Positions 9,519-19,079 of a DNA stretch of 27,500 nucleotides are shown here, in pieces. Each line of letters starts with the position of its first letter. Position 1 is the stretch's first letter. The notes beneath the pieces are model-generated. The model saw nothing but the letters and a program-made list of their open reading frames with translations. It did not search any database and was not told the DNA's origin. The stretch comes from Prorocentrum cordatum (Eukaryota; Sar; Dinophyceae; Prorocentrales; Prorocentraceae), in assembly GCA_963575745.1 (NCBI GenBank), contig CAUYUJ010008522.1:1-27500 (forward strand), given 5' to 3'. The position numbers were made by a program, and so were the translations under genes.

Positions 9519-9695
9519 CGGCGGCGAGCCCCCGGGGGGGAAGTGAGAATGGGCGGGCCGTCTCAGAAGGTTCGGAAGTCCCCAGGCCTTATGAGAAGCT
9601 TTCTAAGCTGTCCCCAAAGCCCCACCGCCTTCTGAGAAGGCCTTCTTCTTATTATTCTTCTTCTTTTCACTTCCCCCCCTCTCTCGCCGCCGCCT
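9519..9695. mobile_element. Small nested foldback (MITE-like) element
   Basis: The outer arms are CGGCGGCGAG followed by GGGGGGGAAGTGA on the left (9519-9546) and TCACTTCCCCCCC followed by CTCGCCGCC on the right (9668-9692), near-inverted over about 25 bases. Inside are TCTCAGAAGG (9561-9570) and CCTTCTGAGA (9629-9638), and the centre, near 9594-9604, is the near-palindrome AGAAGCTTTCT. The total is under 180 bases with no coding capacity. This nested inverted-repeat shape fits a miniature inverted-repeat element. I could not see a clean target-site duplication. Confidence 0.55.
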
Positions 9696-9825
9696 TACGC
9701 ATGCAGGCCTGACATGGCCTCCCAGAGTCTTCACAACATAATCGAAGGACGCCCCATAATAAGGAGTAGGGAAACGGGAAGTGATGGTGGAAAGGGGGCG
9801 GGGGACAAGTCCAGGGAATGGAGGC

Positions 9826-9970
9826 CGACGTTGAGGAGGAGCAGGAGGAGGAGGAGAAGGAGGAGGAGGAGGAGGAAAACGAGGAAGGGGTCGAGGAGGA
9901 GGGGGAGGAGGAGCAGCAGGAGGAGGAGGAGGAGGCGGGGGAGAAGGGGTAGGAGGTCGAGGATGAGGGG
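9826..9970. repeat. (AGG)n purine tract
   Basis: An interrupted AGG/GGA trinucleotide array on the plus strand, with GAAAAC, GGGGTC and GCAGCA interruptions. The Arg-rich or Leu-rich frames over it are translations of the repeat. It is opposite in orientation to the (TCC)n array at 10241-10314. Confidence 0.9.
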
Positions 9971-10240
9971 GACTTCCAGGACTTCCGCCATCACGTAGTG
10001 ATAACCAGGCTTGAAGTTCAGCGTTTCGGAAACAGGCCGCGACGTATCATGTCCAGACACTCGCGCCTGGCCGTAGACACAGGAAGTTTGCACTCTTCCC
10101 CCAAGCCCCTGAGCTCAGCCTGACCGAAGAAACCGCACGTGCTGCAAACCAGGGTTTAAGGTCTCGAAGGCAGGGCGTGCCAGGGGTGGGTCCGACCCCA
10201 AGCCAAGTGCAAACGCGGCCCCCCTGGGAGCTCGTGAAAC

Positions 10241-10314
10241 CTTCTCCTCCTCCTCCTCCTCCTCCTCCTCCTCCTCCTCCTCTTCCTCCTTCTCCTCCTC
10301 CTCCTCTGCCTCCT
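10241..10314. repeat. (TCC)n array at the 5' border of LINE-A
   Basis: An almost pure TCC/CTC array ending in CCTCCTCTGCCTCCT (10300-10314). The same 15 bases recur at 17111-17125, directly after LINE-A. Confidence 0.92.
10300..10314. repeat. Left copy of putative LINE-A target-site duplication
   Basis: CCTCCTCTGCCTCCT, identical to 17111-17125. The same motif also occurs further inside the 3' array (near 17162 and 17173), so chance within a microsatellite is possible. Confidence 0.5.
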
Positions 10315-10417
10315 AGCCTTTCTGCTCTCAGGTTTTGAGAGTTGCGGACGCGTACTTCAGAGAGGCGCCGCGTTCGCGAGCCAAGCTTTCCCCCGTCCAC
10401 TGCTTTCGCTGTCGTGG

Positions 10418-11524
10418 ATGGGGCCCGATGTGCTTCCAGGGCCGCATCTCCCCCTCTGGGGATGTGGCAAGTGCGGGGCATTTGACAACTGGGCAAGCAG
10501 GGTCAAGTGCCGAGGATGTGGAAATTCCTGCCCCCAACGCGTGCTCGTGGCGGCCCAAGCTGCCGCCAACCGCGCTAAGGGAGGCGGAAAGGGGAGCTCA
10601 GCTGCAGCCAATGGAGGGAAGGGTCGGTGGGCCAATGGCCCGCCAGGTGGTCCAGGCGACGCCCAGGCCAAGACCATCCAAGCCATGCAAAAGCAGCTGG
10701 ACGCCCTGCTCAAGGACAAGGAGAAGGACAACAAGCAGCAAGTTCAGTCTGCCCCTCCAGGCAGTGGCGGCGGCAGCGGCAACGGTGGCCCGTCCTTCAA
10801 GGAGGTCATCAACTTCCTGCAGGCCAAGGGCATCCAGGGCGAGCTGGTGGCCTCTGTCACGGCTGCGCAGCAGCGCGAGGTCGCCGAGCACCCGCCTTCC
10901 GTGGTCACGGCTCGCTGGCGGGTCGAGAACTTGCGGAAGAAGAACGAGAAGTTCGAGCAGCAGCTGCGCAAGCTTCAAGAGCGTCGAGCTGCCCTCGATG
11001 AGGAAGAGGCAGCCATCAAGGCCTCTGTGGAGTCGCTTCGCCGCGAGCTGTCACAAGCTGAAGGTGTCTATGCTAAGGTGTCTGCCTCAGACCTTGGGGA
11101 CCTGGTCAAGATCACCGAGGCCGCCTTGGACGAGTCGCTGCACGAAGACGCCGAGGTCAGGGCAGCTTTGGCCGTGCTGGACAAGCGCCAGAAGGAAGCG
11201 GTGGCCGCTCGAGGTGCTCCTGCTCAGCATCCTGGCGGTCCAGGCGGCAACGCTCCTCCTGGCGGCGAAGGAGCTCCTGGAGCTGGCCGTGCCGAAGGGG
11301 CGCGAGGAGGTGAAAGCATCCCTGCAGCTGATGGAGACGGAGACGACATCGACATGGAGCTGCTGGGCCAAGACGACATCGACATCGAGTCGCGCACAGA
11401 AGACCTCAGGAAGGCCGCTGAGGAGCTCAGGCAAGCTTCCCCAGGAGAAGCTCAGGAGGCCGCCAAGCGCAAGTATGCCCAGGCTGCGGCAGCCTTGGGG
11501 ATCAAACGAGCGCGGAGGCTTTGA
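10418..11524 (+). CDS. LINE-A ORF1: RanBP2-type zinc finger and coiled-coil protein
   Basis: 368 residues. Residues 14-38 fit the RanBP2-type zinc finger: W14, C16, C19, N24, C31, C34 with spacing W-x-C-x2-C-x4-N-x6-C-x2-C. Next is a Gly/Ala/Lys-rich basic linker (50-85), a short helical segment AKTIQAMQKQLDALLKDKEK, a Gly/Ser linker, and a long charged helical region (about 165-235, ENLRKKNEKFEQQLRKLQE onwards) that looks like a coiled coil. The C-terminus is acidic (DGDGDDIDMELL), then basic (KRARRL). By analogy with LINE ORF1 proteins it would bind element RNA and form multimers. The ATG at 10418 is chosen because the zinc finger follows at once. It overlaps the ORF2 start by 50 bases. The larger frame across the same bases is a shadow of this gene up to about 11475. 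Confidence 0.8.
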   Translation: MGPDVLPGPHLPLWGCGKCGAFDNWASRVKCRGCGNSCPQRVLVAAQAAANRAKGGGKGSSAAANGGKGRWANGPPGGPGDAQAKTIQAMQKQLDALLKDKEKDNKQQVQSAPPGSGGGSGNGGPSFKEVINFLQAKGIQGELVASVTAAQQREVAEHPPSVVTARWRVENLRKKNEKFEQQLRKLQERRAALDEEEAAIKASVESLRRELSQAEGVYAKVSASDLGDLVKITEAALDESLHEDAEVRAALAVLDKRQKEAVAARGAPAQHPGGPGGNAPPGGEGAPGAGRAEGARGGESIPAADGDGDDIDMELLGQDDIDIESRTEDLRKAAEELRQASPGEAQEAAKRKYAQAAAALGIKRARRL

Positions 11525-14500
11525 CGACCTCGAGCGCTTCTGGGACCACAACGTCGTGGACGTCGACTGGTCGGAGGAGATCGGCTTCGCGGTGCCGTCG
11601 CTGCTCCCGCGGCCTGTGCAGGCCCTTTCGGGGGCTCTGGCTGAGCCGATTTGGCGTCGCGGAGGCTTGGCCCAAGCCGGCGCTGGGGGCGCTCTTGACT
11701 TCCAGGCTTGGCCTGCGCTGGGGCTGCACGTGGCTCGGCCGCGACGGGGCCTCGGCCCGAAGGGCAGGGGGGCAGGGGATTCAGCCCCCGTTCGTCGAAC
11801 CCCCCTGCCCGCATGCACGGGGAGTTCGAGTGCCTGCAGCGGCCCTTCGGCGTCATCGGTATTGCAGGCTCATGCGGGGTATCCCCAACTGGCCCGCTCC
11901 TCGGGGTTGGGGACATGGTCAGCTCAGAGGGCGTCGCCATCTTCGGCAGCGGGGTCTGCTTCTTCGGCTGCGACGGCTTGCTCTTCGCGTGGCGTTAGGA
12001 CGCAACAGTCGTCGCCACCTGCCCTTCCCACCCCCAGGGCACCCTTTCCACGGGAGGCGGGGGACTCAGCGCGTGGGGAGGGGGGGCAGGATGTTTTGCT
12101 GGCGCAGCTTTCTGACGCAGAAGTTAGATTGGCTGGCAGTGTGCGTGGCTACCCTCGTCCCCAAGTGGAGCCCGATGCGGATTCGAAAATACGTCGGTTG
12201 AAATCCGACGGGAGGGCGGAAGAACCTCCCGCTCGTAATCTTCTCGCGGGCGATCGTGACTCTGGTGTAGCGCGGGGATCTGCTGACTTGTGCGTTTTTG
12301 GAGCCAATGTCAACAGCTGGTCTACGGCAGACACTGTAGTGAACTGGGTCCGAGATCAAGCAGACGTCGGAGGGTCTGGGGCGGCTTCTTGGGGTTTGGT
12401 CCAAAGCAAGTTCCAGGTGGTCACGCTCCAGGAGACTAGGTTGAAGTCCCCCGACAAGATCATTTCGGCCCAGAGTTGGGCCCGCAGGAACGGGTACCAG
12501 ATGTCCCTCGGGAAGGCCCTCAGCACTGGCGACGGGCCCCTGCAAAGCTCTGGAGGAGTCGGTATTTTGGTTGCTGGGGAGATTGCTTCGAGGCCCTTGG
12601 ATCTTCCAGGAGTGGGCAGGTTCGACGGGAGGATCGTAGGTCGGGTCATCAATGCGGGGTTCGACCAGGGCCTTGAGATCTACAGTGTCTATCTTGTCAA
12701 CGACATAGGCGTGACGGGCGAGAATCTAGAGATTTTGGAAGTGTTGGGAGCGCTCCTATTGTGCAGTAAGCGGCCGTGGGTTGTGCAAGGTGATTGGAAC
12801 TTCACGCCCGCGGCTCTCCAGCTATCAGGTTGGATACAGCATGTGCACGGTGTGCTAGCCGCTCCTGGCCAGGCAACTTGCTCGGCCTGCGCTCCCAGGA
12901 CTGCCACGGGAGAAGATATGGAGGAGGAGGAGCTGACGGAGCATGACGGAGGAGGAAGGGAGCTAGACTACTTCGTCGTTTCATCGGCCATCAGTTCATG
13001 CATTAAGGATGTCCAGGCTATCCGAGGAGCGCCGCTTTTTCCCCATTGCCCTGTGCTGCTTCGGTTGGGTAACCTCTGCCAGACGGCTGTGGTCCAGCAG
13101 CAGACGCGTTTCAAGCCGTTCAGCACCGCGCTCATGGGGCCGCTGCCGCAGGAAAGGGACGTCCAATGGAGCGACCCTCTAGACACAGATTTGGACTCGC
13201 TAGCTCGGGAGTGGTTCGGGGAAGCCGAAGCTCGCCTGGTTGAAATTCATGGGATATGTGATCAGAAAGGGTACGTTGGTCGCTCCGCTGGGCCCCAGTC
13301 TCGGAAAGTTCCTTTAGATGCGCTGCTTGAGCGAGATCACCGTCGGCGTTTCTCGAAGCAGACTGTCTGCTGGATCTCGTTCGAGGCCCTGCTCAGGAAG
13401 GCAAAAGCTATCAGTGCTGGGAACCCAGGCGCCAAGGGGAGAGCTCTTTTGGGATCCTGGAAGCTTAAGCTGTTCGACATTTTGGATGACCTCCAGCTGA
13501 CTGAAGAGGGGCCCACCAAGGCCCAGTTGCACACCATGGTTATGGCGGCATCGGGGGGAGGATCCTGGAACGACGACGTCAATGGGGCCATCTGCAAAGA
13601 GTGCACTCGTCGCCAGCGGCTGGATGCGGCCTCGCAGCTGGCTAAGTGGAAGGAATGGGCCGAGAGTGCCGTCTCTGGAGGTGGTAAAGCAGCTCACGCC
13701 TTCTCCAAGCAACAGGTCTCGAGTGTTTTTTCGCGAGGTATGTCAGATGATCCTCGGCTTCCAGTGGCTGGTCAGGCCGCAGTGCAAGAGCTTATCGATG
13801 CGTGGCATCCGATGTGGTTTCGAGCTGGCCGCGGGCCCGCACCGAGCTCCTGGGAAGCTCCTGCCGACGAGCCTGCCCTTTCCCCGCTTAGACTGGACGA
13901 TTTACACCGAGTTTGCAGGATGTACGGGCCCGCGGCGGGCCTAGGCTGGGATGGATGCCACCCGAGGTGGGTATTGCAGCTGCCCGAAAGCCATCAGTTT
14001 CGTCTTCTGGAGATTTTGACGCTCTTCGAGGTTGACCCTGGGGCCTTCCTGATGTTCCTGACCAATGTGGTTTTCTTGGACAAACCGACGGGGGGGGTCA
14101 GGCCGATCGGATTGCTCTGCCTTTTCATGAAGCTCTGGAGCCGTTTGAGGCAGCCGTATTGCCGCTCATGGGAAAAGTCCCACGTGTACGAGTTTTTCTG
14201 GGGCTCTGGGCCAGACACTACGTGTGAGAGGGCTGGATGGGTCCACAACTTGCTCGGGGCTCATTGTCGTAAAGCAGGCTTCGAATCAGCGTCGGCACTC
14301 TTGGACTTGGCTAAGTTCTATGAGAATGTTAACCACGGGGACCTTCTGATTGCAGCTAAACGGTTTGGCTTTCCAGTTAGGTTGGTCAAAGCTTACTGTA
14401 CCATCTATGCAGGCTACCGTGTGCTTCTTTACGGGGGAGCTTCGTCGGCCGTCGTCGAGTCGAACGGGGCGATCGTAGCTGGGTGCTCGGGGGCCACGAC

Positions 14501-17072
14501 TTTCGCCAAGATGTTGCTTCTAGGACCGCTCTTGGAGGCCCGTGAGAGCAGGAACTTGTTGTATATGCGCAATGTGGTGGACGACGTCACTGTTCAGAGT
14601 TGCGGGCCCAAGCTTTAGGTTGCGGCCCAATTGGCTGATGCAGTAGAGTCTCTGTTCAAGAGCTTCAAGCAGCTGCAGCTTCCCGTGGAGTTTAAGAAGT
14701 GTGCTTACCTCTGTTCGAAGGGGGTTGAGGCGCACCTGTCCAAGGCCTGGTCCCTTCCCACCTCGTGCCGCACCGACACGGCGCGGAATCTAGGGACCAA
14801 CGCTACCCTGGGAGGCCTCCGCAGGATTGGAATTCAAAACTCAAGGTTTGCAGGTGCTTCGCGCAGGGCCAGGAGGCTCAAGATATTGCAAGGAGCTGGA
14901 GCTGACATCGGTATGGTTCACAGGATGGGGCCCGTGGCATCGGCCCTCTGGGGATCCTCGGTCTCTGGGGTGGCCCCTACAAAAATGGCTGGGCTCCGTA
15001 TTGGTGCTGCAAGTTCCCTCGGCAGGCTCCCTAAAGGTGCTTCGGTTGGGCTCAGGATGTACACGTACGGGCTCGGGGCCAAGGTAGACCCTTTGGTGGT
15101 TTATGTGGGGCACGTTCTGTTTATGTGGGCTACTGCTGTTTGGGAAGCTGTCCCTCACGTTCAGGTGTTGGCCAATACCATGAGGGTCTCGATCGCCAAG
15201 TTTCAGAATTCAGCTCAGCCTTGGAGGTCAGCGTCTTCTCCCAGCGACGTCGCGCTTTTAACGTTGCGAGGCATAGGCTGGGACTTTGTAGACCAGCACA
15301 CCATCAAAGATGACTTGAATGTGGTGCATGACTTGTTCAGGCTTTCCCCGATGCAGGTCAGGACTTTGATCAGGCAAGGTGCTGTGCGAGCGTCAGACAG
15401 ACATGCCCTGCACTTGCAGAACGGCCTTGATGGGCCGCCTGTGTACCCTATCTTCTGGGATGGTATTTCCAGGTTGTTCAGGGAGAAGTCTGTAGACTGG
15501 GGAAAGCACCATCAGAGATGCTTAAGAGGCTTGGTCTCGGGAGTTCACTGGCCCCAAGCTCGTCTGCATGCTCACAACCTTCACGATGATGATCAGTGTC
15601 AGGTGTGCAAGGGTGCCCCAGGTACTTTGTGGCACCGTCAGTACGAGTGCCCTGCGCATGAAGGCCTGCGGCGAGATCTTGCGAGTGTTCACTTGTGTAG
15701 GTGTGCGCGGAGAGTGAAGCAGTTCGGGCCGCTGATGGCGGAGAGGTTCGCGAGGTGCATCTTTCCTCACCCTCGCTCGCTCTTCGACGTAGAGGAGCCC
15801 ACGCAAATTGTTCACTGGCACGAGAGGCCCGAGACGGGGTTCTTGACGGGGCTGCTCTTCCTTGACGGGTCGGCTAAGTACATGGGCCTCGATGGGCTCA
15901 CTCGGGCTGGTTGGAGTATCGTGTCGGTCGACAGGTTTGGGGAGTTGATCTCGGCGGCCTACGGCCCAGTTCCACTGAGTGCGGCCCCGCAGCAAACTAG
16001 TAAAGACGGGGAAGACTATGCTGTATATATGCTTACGCAAGTAGGTCTTCCCCCTTTTCAATGCTATATTGATTGCCAGAGCACTCTGGATTCGTTGGCT
16101 CGGGGCCCTGGGTTCGCGGAGGGCCCTGGAGCCCCCCGCGGTCACCTGTGGGGCCCCGTGTGGAGCTCGTTCACTCTCAGCGATTTCGAGTGTTATAAGA
16201 CGCTCGGCCACGCCACTGCGGCCGACGTCGAGGCTGGCAGAAGCAGTGTTTGGGAAAGACGGGCCAATGGGCTCGCTGATAGGTTTGCTAAATTAGGAGC
16301 TGAGTGTCATGGGGTCAGTGACGATGAGGCCAACCTGTACAGAGGCCTCAGGTGCCTTGCCCGCGAGGCCTGCAGGTGGGCTGGATCGGTCGAGGTGCTG
16401 ATGTCCAGTGGGCCCCGTGACTCAACGGGCCTAGTGCCCAGGTCGACAGGCAGCGATGGCCAGCGGCAGCACCCACAAGACGATGATGCCCACGGCCAGG
16501 CCCTGGCCGACGACCAAAGGGAGGTGGGAGGTTCCTTGGACTTGGGGGAGGAGTGGCGGCCTTTCTCTCGGCAAGTTTTTCGGGCCAACGGTCATGCGTT
16601 TTTGGCCTGCCCTGTCTTGGAACCTCCTGGAAACCCCAGGGGAAGGATCCAGTTTTGCTGTCGGTGCGGATCGTTTTTCTCTGGGGCTCCCAACGCTGGA
16701 GCTAAAGGCCTGTGTAGGCCCAAATCGACGACGGGCGGAATTAATGACCAGCTGAGAAGGATTCGGCAGGGCAAGTTTCCGTCGTACAAGAAGGACCTGA
16801 AGAATTTAATTCTGGGGGCTCACGTGAGCCTTAGCCTCGCCGAACGGAGGGTCTTGGCTCTGACGCTGGAAGAGGATGGCCAGGCCCCCCAGGGAGTTTC
16901 AGGTCCAGCCACTGTTGGCTTCGCGGGGGGCTTCGCCCCGCGAGAGCAGGTTTTGGTTTCGTTCGGCCTTGCAGAGTCGGATTTACCCTGGGTCAAGGAC
17001 CTAGGTGCCGTCTCCCTCCGAGCCTCGAACTCCGGTTTCGAGTCAGACTCGGAGGCTTCCGATTTGGGCTGA
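11475..17072 (+). pseudogene. LINE-A ORF2: AP endonuclease, reverse transcriptase, RNase H, one TAG
   Basis: One frame spans 1,865 sense codons interrupted only by TAG 14616-14618. The AP endonuclease has FGANVNSW, VVTLQETRL (Glu at 12432), VQGDWNF (Asp at 12792), RELDYFVVS and PHCPVLLRL; the usual terminal SDH reads PHC. The reverse transcriptase has GLGWDGCHPRW, the motif A block LLDLAKFYENVNH (Asp at 14304), GCSGATTFAKM (motif B) and NVVDDVTVQ (Asp pair at 14580-14585). After the stop come CQVCKGAPGTLWHRQYEC (C-x2-C-x8-H-x4-C, near 15600), an RNase H with Asp 15864 (FLDGSAK), Glu 16011, Asp 16071 and Asp 16278 (LADRFAK), and a CCRCG zinc motif near 16650. The start ATG 11475 overlaps ORF1; the 290 residues before the endonuclease have no known domain. 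Confidence 0.85.
14616..14618 (+). other. Single nonsense codon in LINE-A ORF2
   Basis: TAG lies 31 codons after the catalytic VVDD, in GCGGGCCCAAGCTTTAG. The frame continues open for 818 codons and completes the zinc and RNase H domains. A CAG-to-TAG transition would explain it. This implies a recent loss of function, or a population variant. Confidence 0.85.
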
Positions 17073-17109
17073 ATGAGGAGGTGATCTGGCTTCAGGCCCG
17101 TCCCCAACA

Positions 17110-17283
17110 ACCTCCTCTGCCTCCTCCTCCTCCTCCTCCTCCTCCTCCTCCGCTGCCTCCTCCTCCTCTGCCTCCTCCTCTGCCTCCTCCTCCTCCTCCT
17201 CCTCCCTCCTCCTCCTCCTCCTCCTCCTCCTCCTCCTCCTCCTCCTCCTCCTCCTCCTCCTCCTCCTCCTCCTCCTCCTCCTC
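17110..17283. repeat. (TCC)n array at the 3' border of LINE-A
   Basis: A long TCC/CTC array, interrupted by CTG near the left end and then nearly pure for about 75 bases. It begins directly after the LINE-A 3' end (CCCCAACAA). Pro-, Ser- or Glu-rich frames over it are repeat translations. It may be the target microsatellite, a tail added by the element, or both. Confidence 0.92.
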
Positions 17284-18317
17284 GATGTGCAGGACTTGGA
17301 CAGCACGCACTTTTGAACCGCTCCGACCGCGCAGGCAGCCTTCGGCGCTGCACCCCGACTCTCCCCCCACGCCCCCCCGGGGTGGCCCGCAGCTCGCCGA
17401 GGGCCGTCGGGGGCCCCGCGGGGAGAGGGGAGGGGAGGGCGCGCGCCGGTCGCAGCAGGAGTGCCTGCGGCGAGGGCGTGCCGTCTGGCCATCTGGGCGC
17501 AAAGTGGGGACGTTGGAGGCCTGGGAAGGGGCACACCAGCACCAACACCAGGGGGGCGCCTCCACAAGGGGGGAGAGGATCCTAGGTTTCGGTGCTGGTG
17601 GTACTATTTCGGTCACCCTGGAAGCCAGAACATTACCACCATCACCGAGAGCGGGATCGTCTTCCCTCGGTGTAGGCACACCGCCGATCTTGGTGGTGGT
17701 GTCAACCTTTAGGCCTGCGAGGATGGGGTGTGGCGGGGCACAGTCGGCTCGGATTGGCAGGTCGGCCATGCCAAATCGAGGGTATACCCTTGTGTCCTGT
17801 CTGTCCTGACCTGTGCCATCCGCATGTCTTTGGTGCTCTGGGGCTTCGTTGCCATCGGGCGAGTCTTGTACACTCTCGGGCGTTCTGTCCAATCAAGTCC
17901 GACCTGTACGGTGAGGTATGAGGTGAACGTGAAGTGGCGTGCGGTGTTGCAAGGTACCGGCAGGTGAAGTGAGACACGGCAAGGCAAAGTCATGTACACC
18001 CACACGCAACGAGTGGGAGTGGAAGTCCTCGTTTGGTGTGGCTTGCGGTTCCATGGCACGGCGATGCAGGGAGATGAACGTAGTACGGTGCAGGAGTGCT
18101 AAGCAGCGTGGCGGAGTCCAGGGCAACGAAACTTGCTGATACATGTGATTGTGATGGTGCATATGGAGGTAAACCTGATATGAGCGAGGTATGAGCGAGG
18201 TAAGGCTGTGTACGGAAGGGCGGGCACGTTGGTACAGTGCGCGGCACGGCCGTTTCCGGTAAGGTGGGGCCAGGCAGCACGAAGTCCGGCATTGAGGCAA
18301 GTGAACAGGGGCGCCAT
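17284..18317. other. Stretch without a supported gene
   Basis: The GC-rich left half (17290-17600) and mixed right half have open frames on both strands but no recognisable domain. The only structure I see is a small inverted pair near 17633-17646 and 17692-17705 (ACCACCATCACC-like and GGTGGTGGTG) and an exact 11-bp tandem duplication, ATGAGCGAGGT, at 18180-18190 and 18191-18201. Confidence 0.45.
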
Positions 18318-18388
18318 GGGAGGAGGAGGAGGAGGAGGAGGAGGAGGAGGAGGAGGAGGAGGAGGAGGAGGAGGAGGAGGAGGAGGAG
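18318..18388. repeat. (GGA)n array
   Basis: About 23 uninterrupted GGA/AGG units on the plus strand, opposite in orientation to the array at 17110-17283. The poly-Gly, poly-Arg and poly-Glu frames here are artefacts. Confidence 0.93.
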
Positions 18389-18524
18389 AGGGGCCTCGTG
18401 CAGGGGGTGCCCGGCCCTCTGTGCCCTCGCCGTCGCAGGTGTCGTCCTCGTCGCCCTGGCCGTGGCCACATTGGCCCGAGCGCCAGCTCGAGAGAGCTTT
18501 GCGAGCGAGCCCGGAGCCAGGCTC

Positions 18525-18839
18525 GCGGATCCCCCTGGCCAGGCCGACTGCCAGCCCCAGGCCCCAGTCGAAGAAGAACAAAACGCCATAATTAGACATA
18601 AACTTTTGGCCCTCCGCGCGGATTTCTTGGATCCGCGCTGGGCCCCCCAGGCGGCGCCTCTGGCGCCGCCACTGGCGCGCCAGGGAGGGGGGTCCAGCGC
18701 AGATCCAAGAAATCCGCGCGGAGCGTCAAAAGTTTGTGTCCATGGCGTTTTGTTCTCTTCTGCCAAGGGGCTTTCCCCAGGGCCAGCATTTCAAGATCAT
18801 CTGGCCCAAGCGCCGGCGGATCCCCCTGGCCAGACCGAC
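18525..18839. mobile_element. Foldback element with about 75-bp inverted arms
   Basis: The left arm (about 18576-18650) and right arm (about 18690-18763) are inverted copies. Shared blocks include GAACAAAACGCCAT, AAACTTTTG and CCGCGCGGATTTCTTGGATC, with a few substitutions. The centre is a GC-rich palindromic patch (GGCGCCTCTGGCGCC). Outside the arms lies a 24-base direct repeat with one mismatch (18525-18548 and 18816-18839), starting GCGGATCCCCCTGGCCAG, which may be a target duplication or an older repeat. (GGA)n arrays lie on both sides. Both strands encode a similar peptide (RADFLD), as expected from inverted arms; it is not a gene. Confidence 0.75.
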
Positions 18840-18841
18840 CG

Positions 18842-18939
18842 GGAGGAGGAGGAGGAGGAGGAGGAGGAGGAGGAGGAGGAGAAGAGAAGGAGAAGGAGGA
18901 GGAGGAGGAGAGGAGGAGGAGGAGGAGGAGGAGGAGAAG
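18842..18939. repeat. (GGA)n array
   Basis: A GGA/AGG array of about 98 bases with GAAGAG and GAGAAG interruptions, beginning directly after the right direct repeat of the foldback element. Confidence 0.92.
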
Positions 18940-18961
18940 ATCACCTTGAGCCGTTTTTGAC

Positions 18962-19039
18962 GGCCGCGCGGCCCTCTGGAGGGCTCCCCGTGGCCCGCAG
19001 AAGCGGGGAGAGGGGCCCGCGGCCTCAGAGGGCGGCCGC
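18962..19039. repeat. GC-rich imperfect hairpin between opposing arrays
   Basis: GGCCGCGCGGCCCTCTG (18962-18978) pairs imperfectly with CAGAGGGCGGCCGC (19025-19038). It sits between the (GGA)n array on its left and the large (TCC)n region on its right, so the whole 18842-19855 interval is a very large imperfect inverted repeat. Confidence 0.5.
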
Positions 19040-19079
19040 GGGGCCCTCGTCCTCCAGCACGTCTTTCTGCGGAGGATCC

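Larger units (their letters stand above)
10315..17110 (+). mobile_element. LINE-A: near-intact non-LTR retrotransposon with RNase H
   Basis: About 6.8 kb with the architecture 5' UTR of about 100 bases, ORF1 (zinc finger, coiled coil), ORF2 (AP endonuclease, reverse transcriptase, zinc motif, RNase H), and a 3' UTR of about 38 bases. There are no LTRs. The borders are set by the repeated 15-mer CCTCCTCTGCCTCCT at 10300-10314 and 17111-17125, taken as a target-site duplication inside (TCC)n. The 5' end has a small hairpin, CTCTCA (10325-10330) and TGAGAG (10336-10341). The only clear lesion is a TAG in ORF2 at 14616-14618. RNase H downstream of the reverse transcriptase places it near the I/R1/Tad/LOA-type LINEs; the clade needs a tree. 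Confidence 0.9.

Noticed and set aside
9714-10093. Arg-rich plus frame and Leu-rich minus frame
   Set aside because: Translation of the (AGG)n tract.
10335-11474. Upstream part of the very long frame that contains LINE-A ORF2
   Set aside because: In this interval the other frame carries the zinc finger and coiled coil of ORF1, so the ORF2 frame is an open shadow here. ORF2 more likely starts at ATG 11475.
17081-17892. Pro/Ser-rich plus frame and Glu/Arg-rich minus frame over the 3' array of LINE-A
   Set aside because: Microsatellite translation; the non-repeat parts have no recognisable motif.
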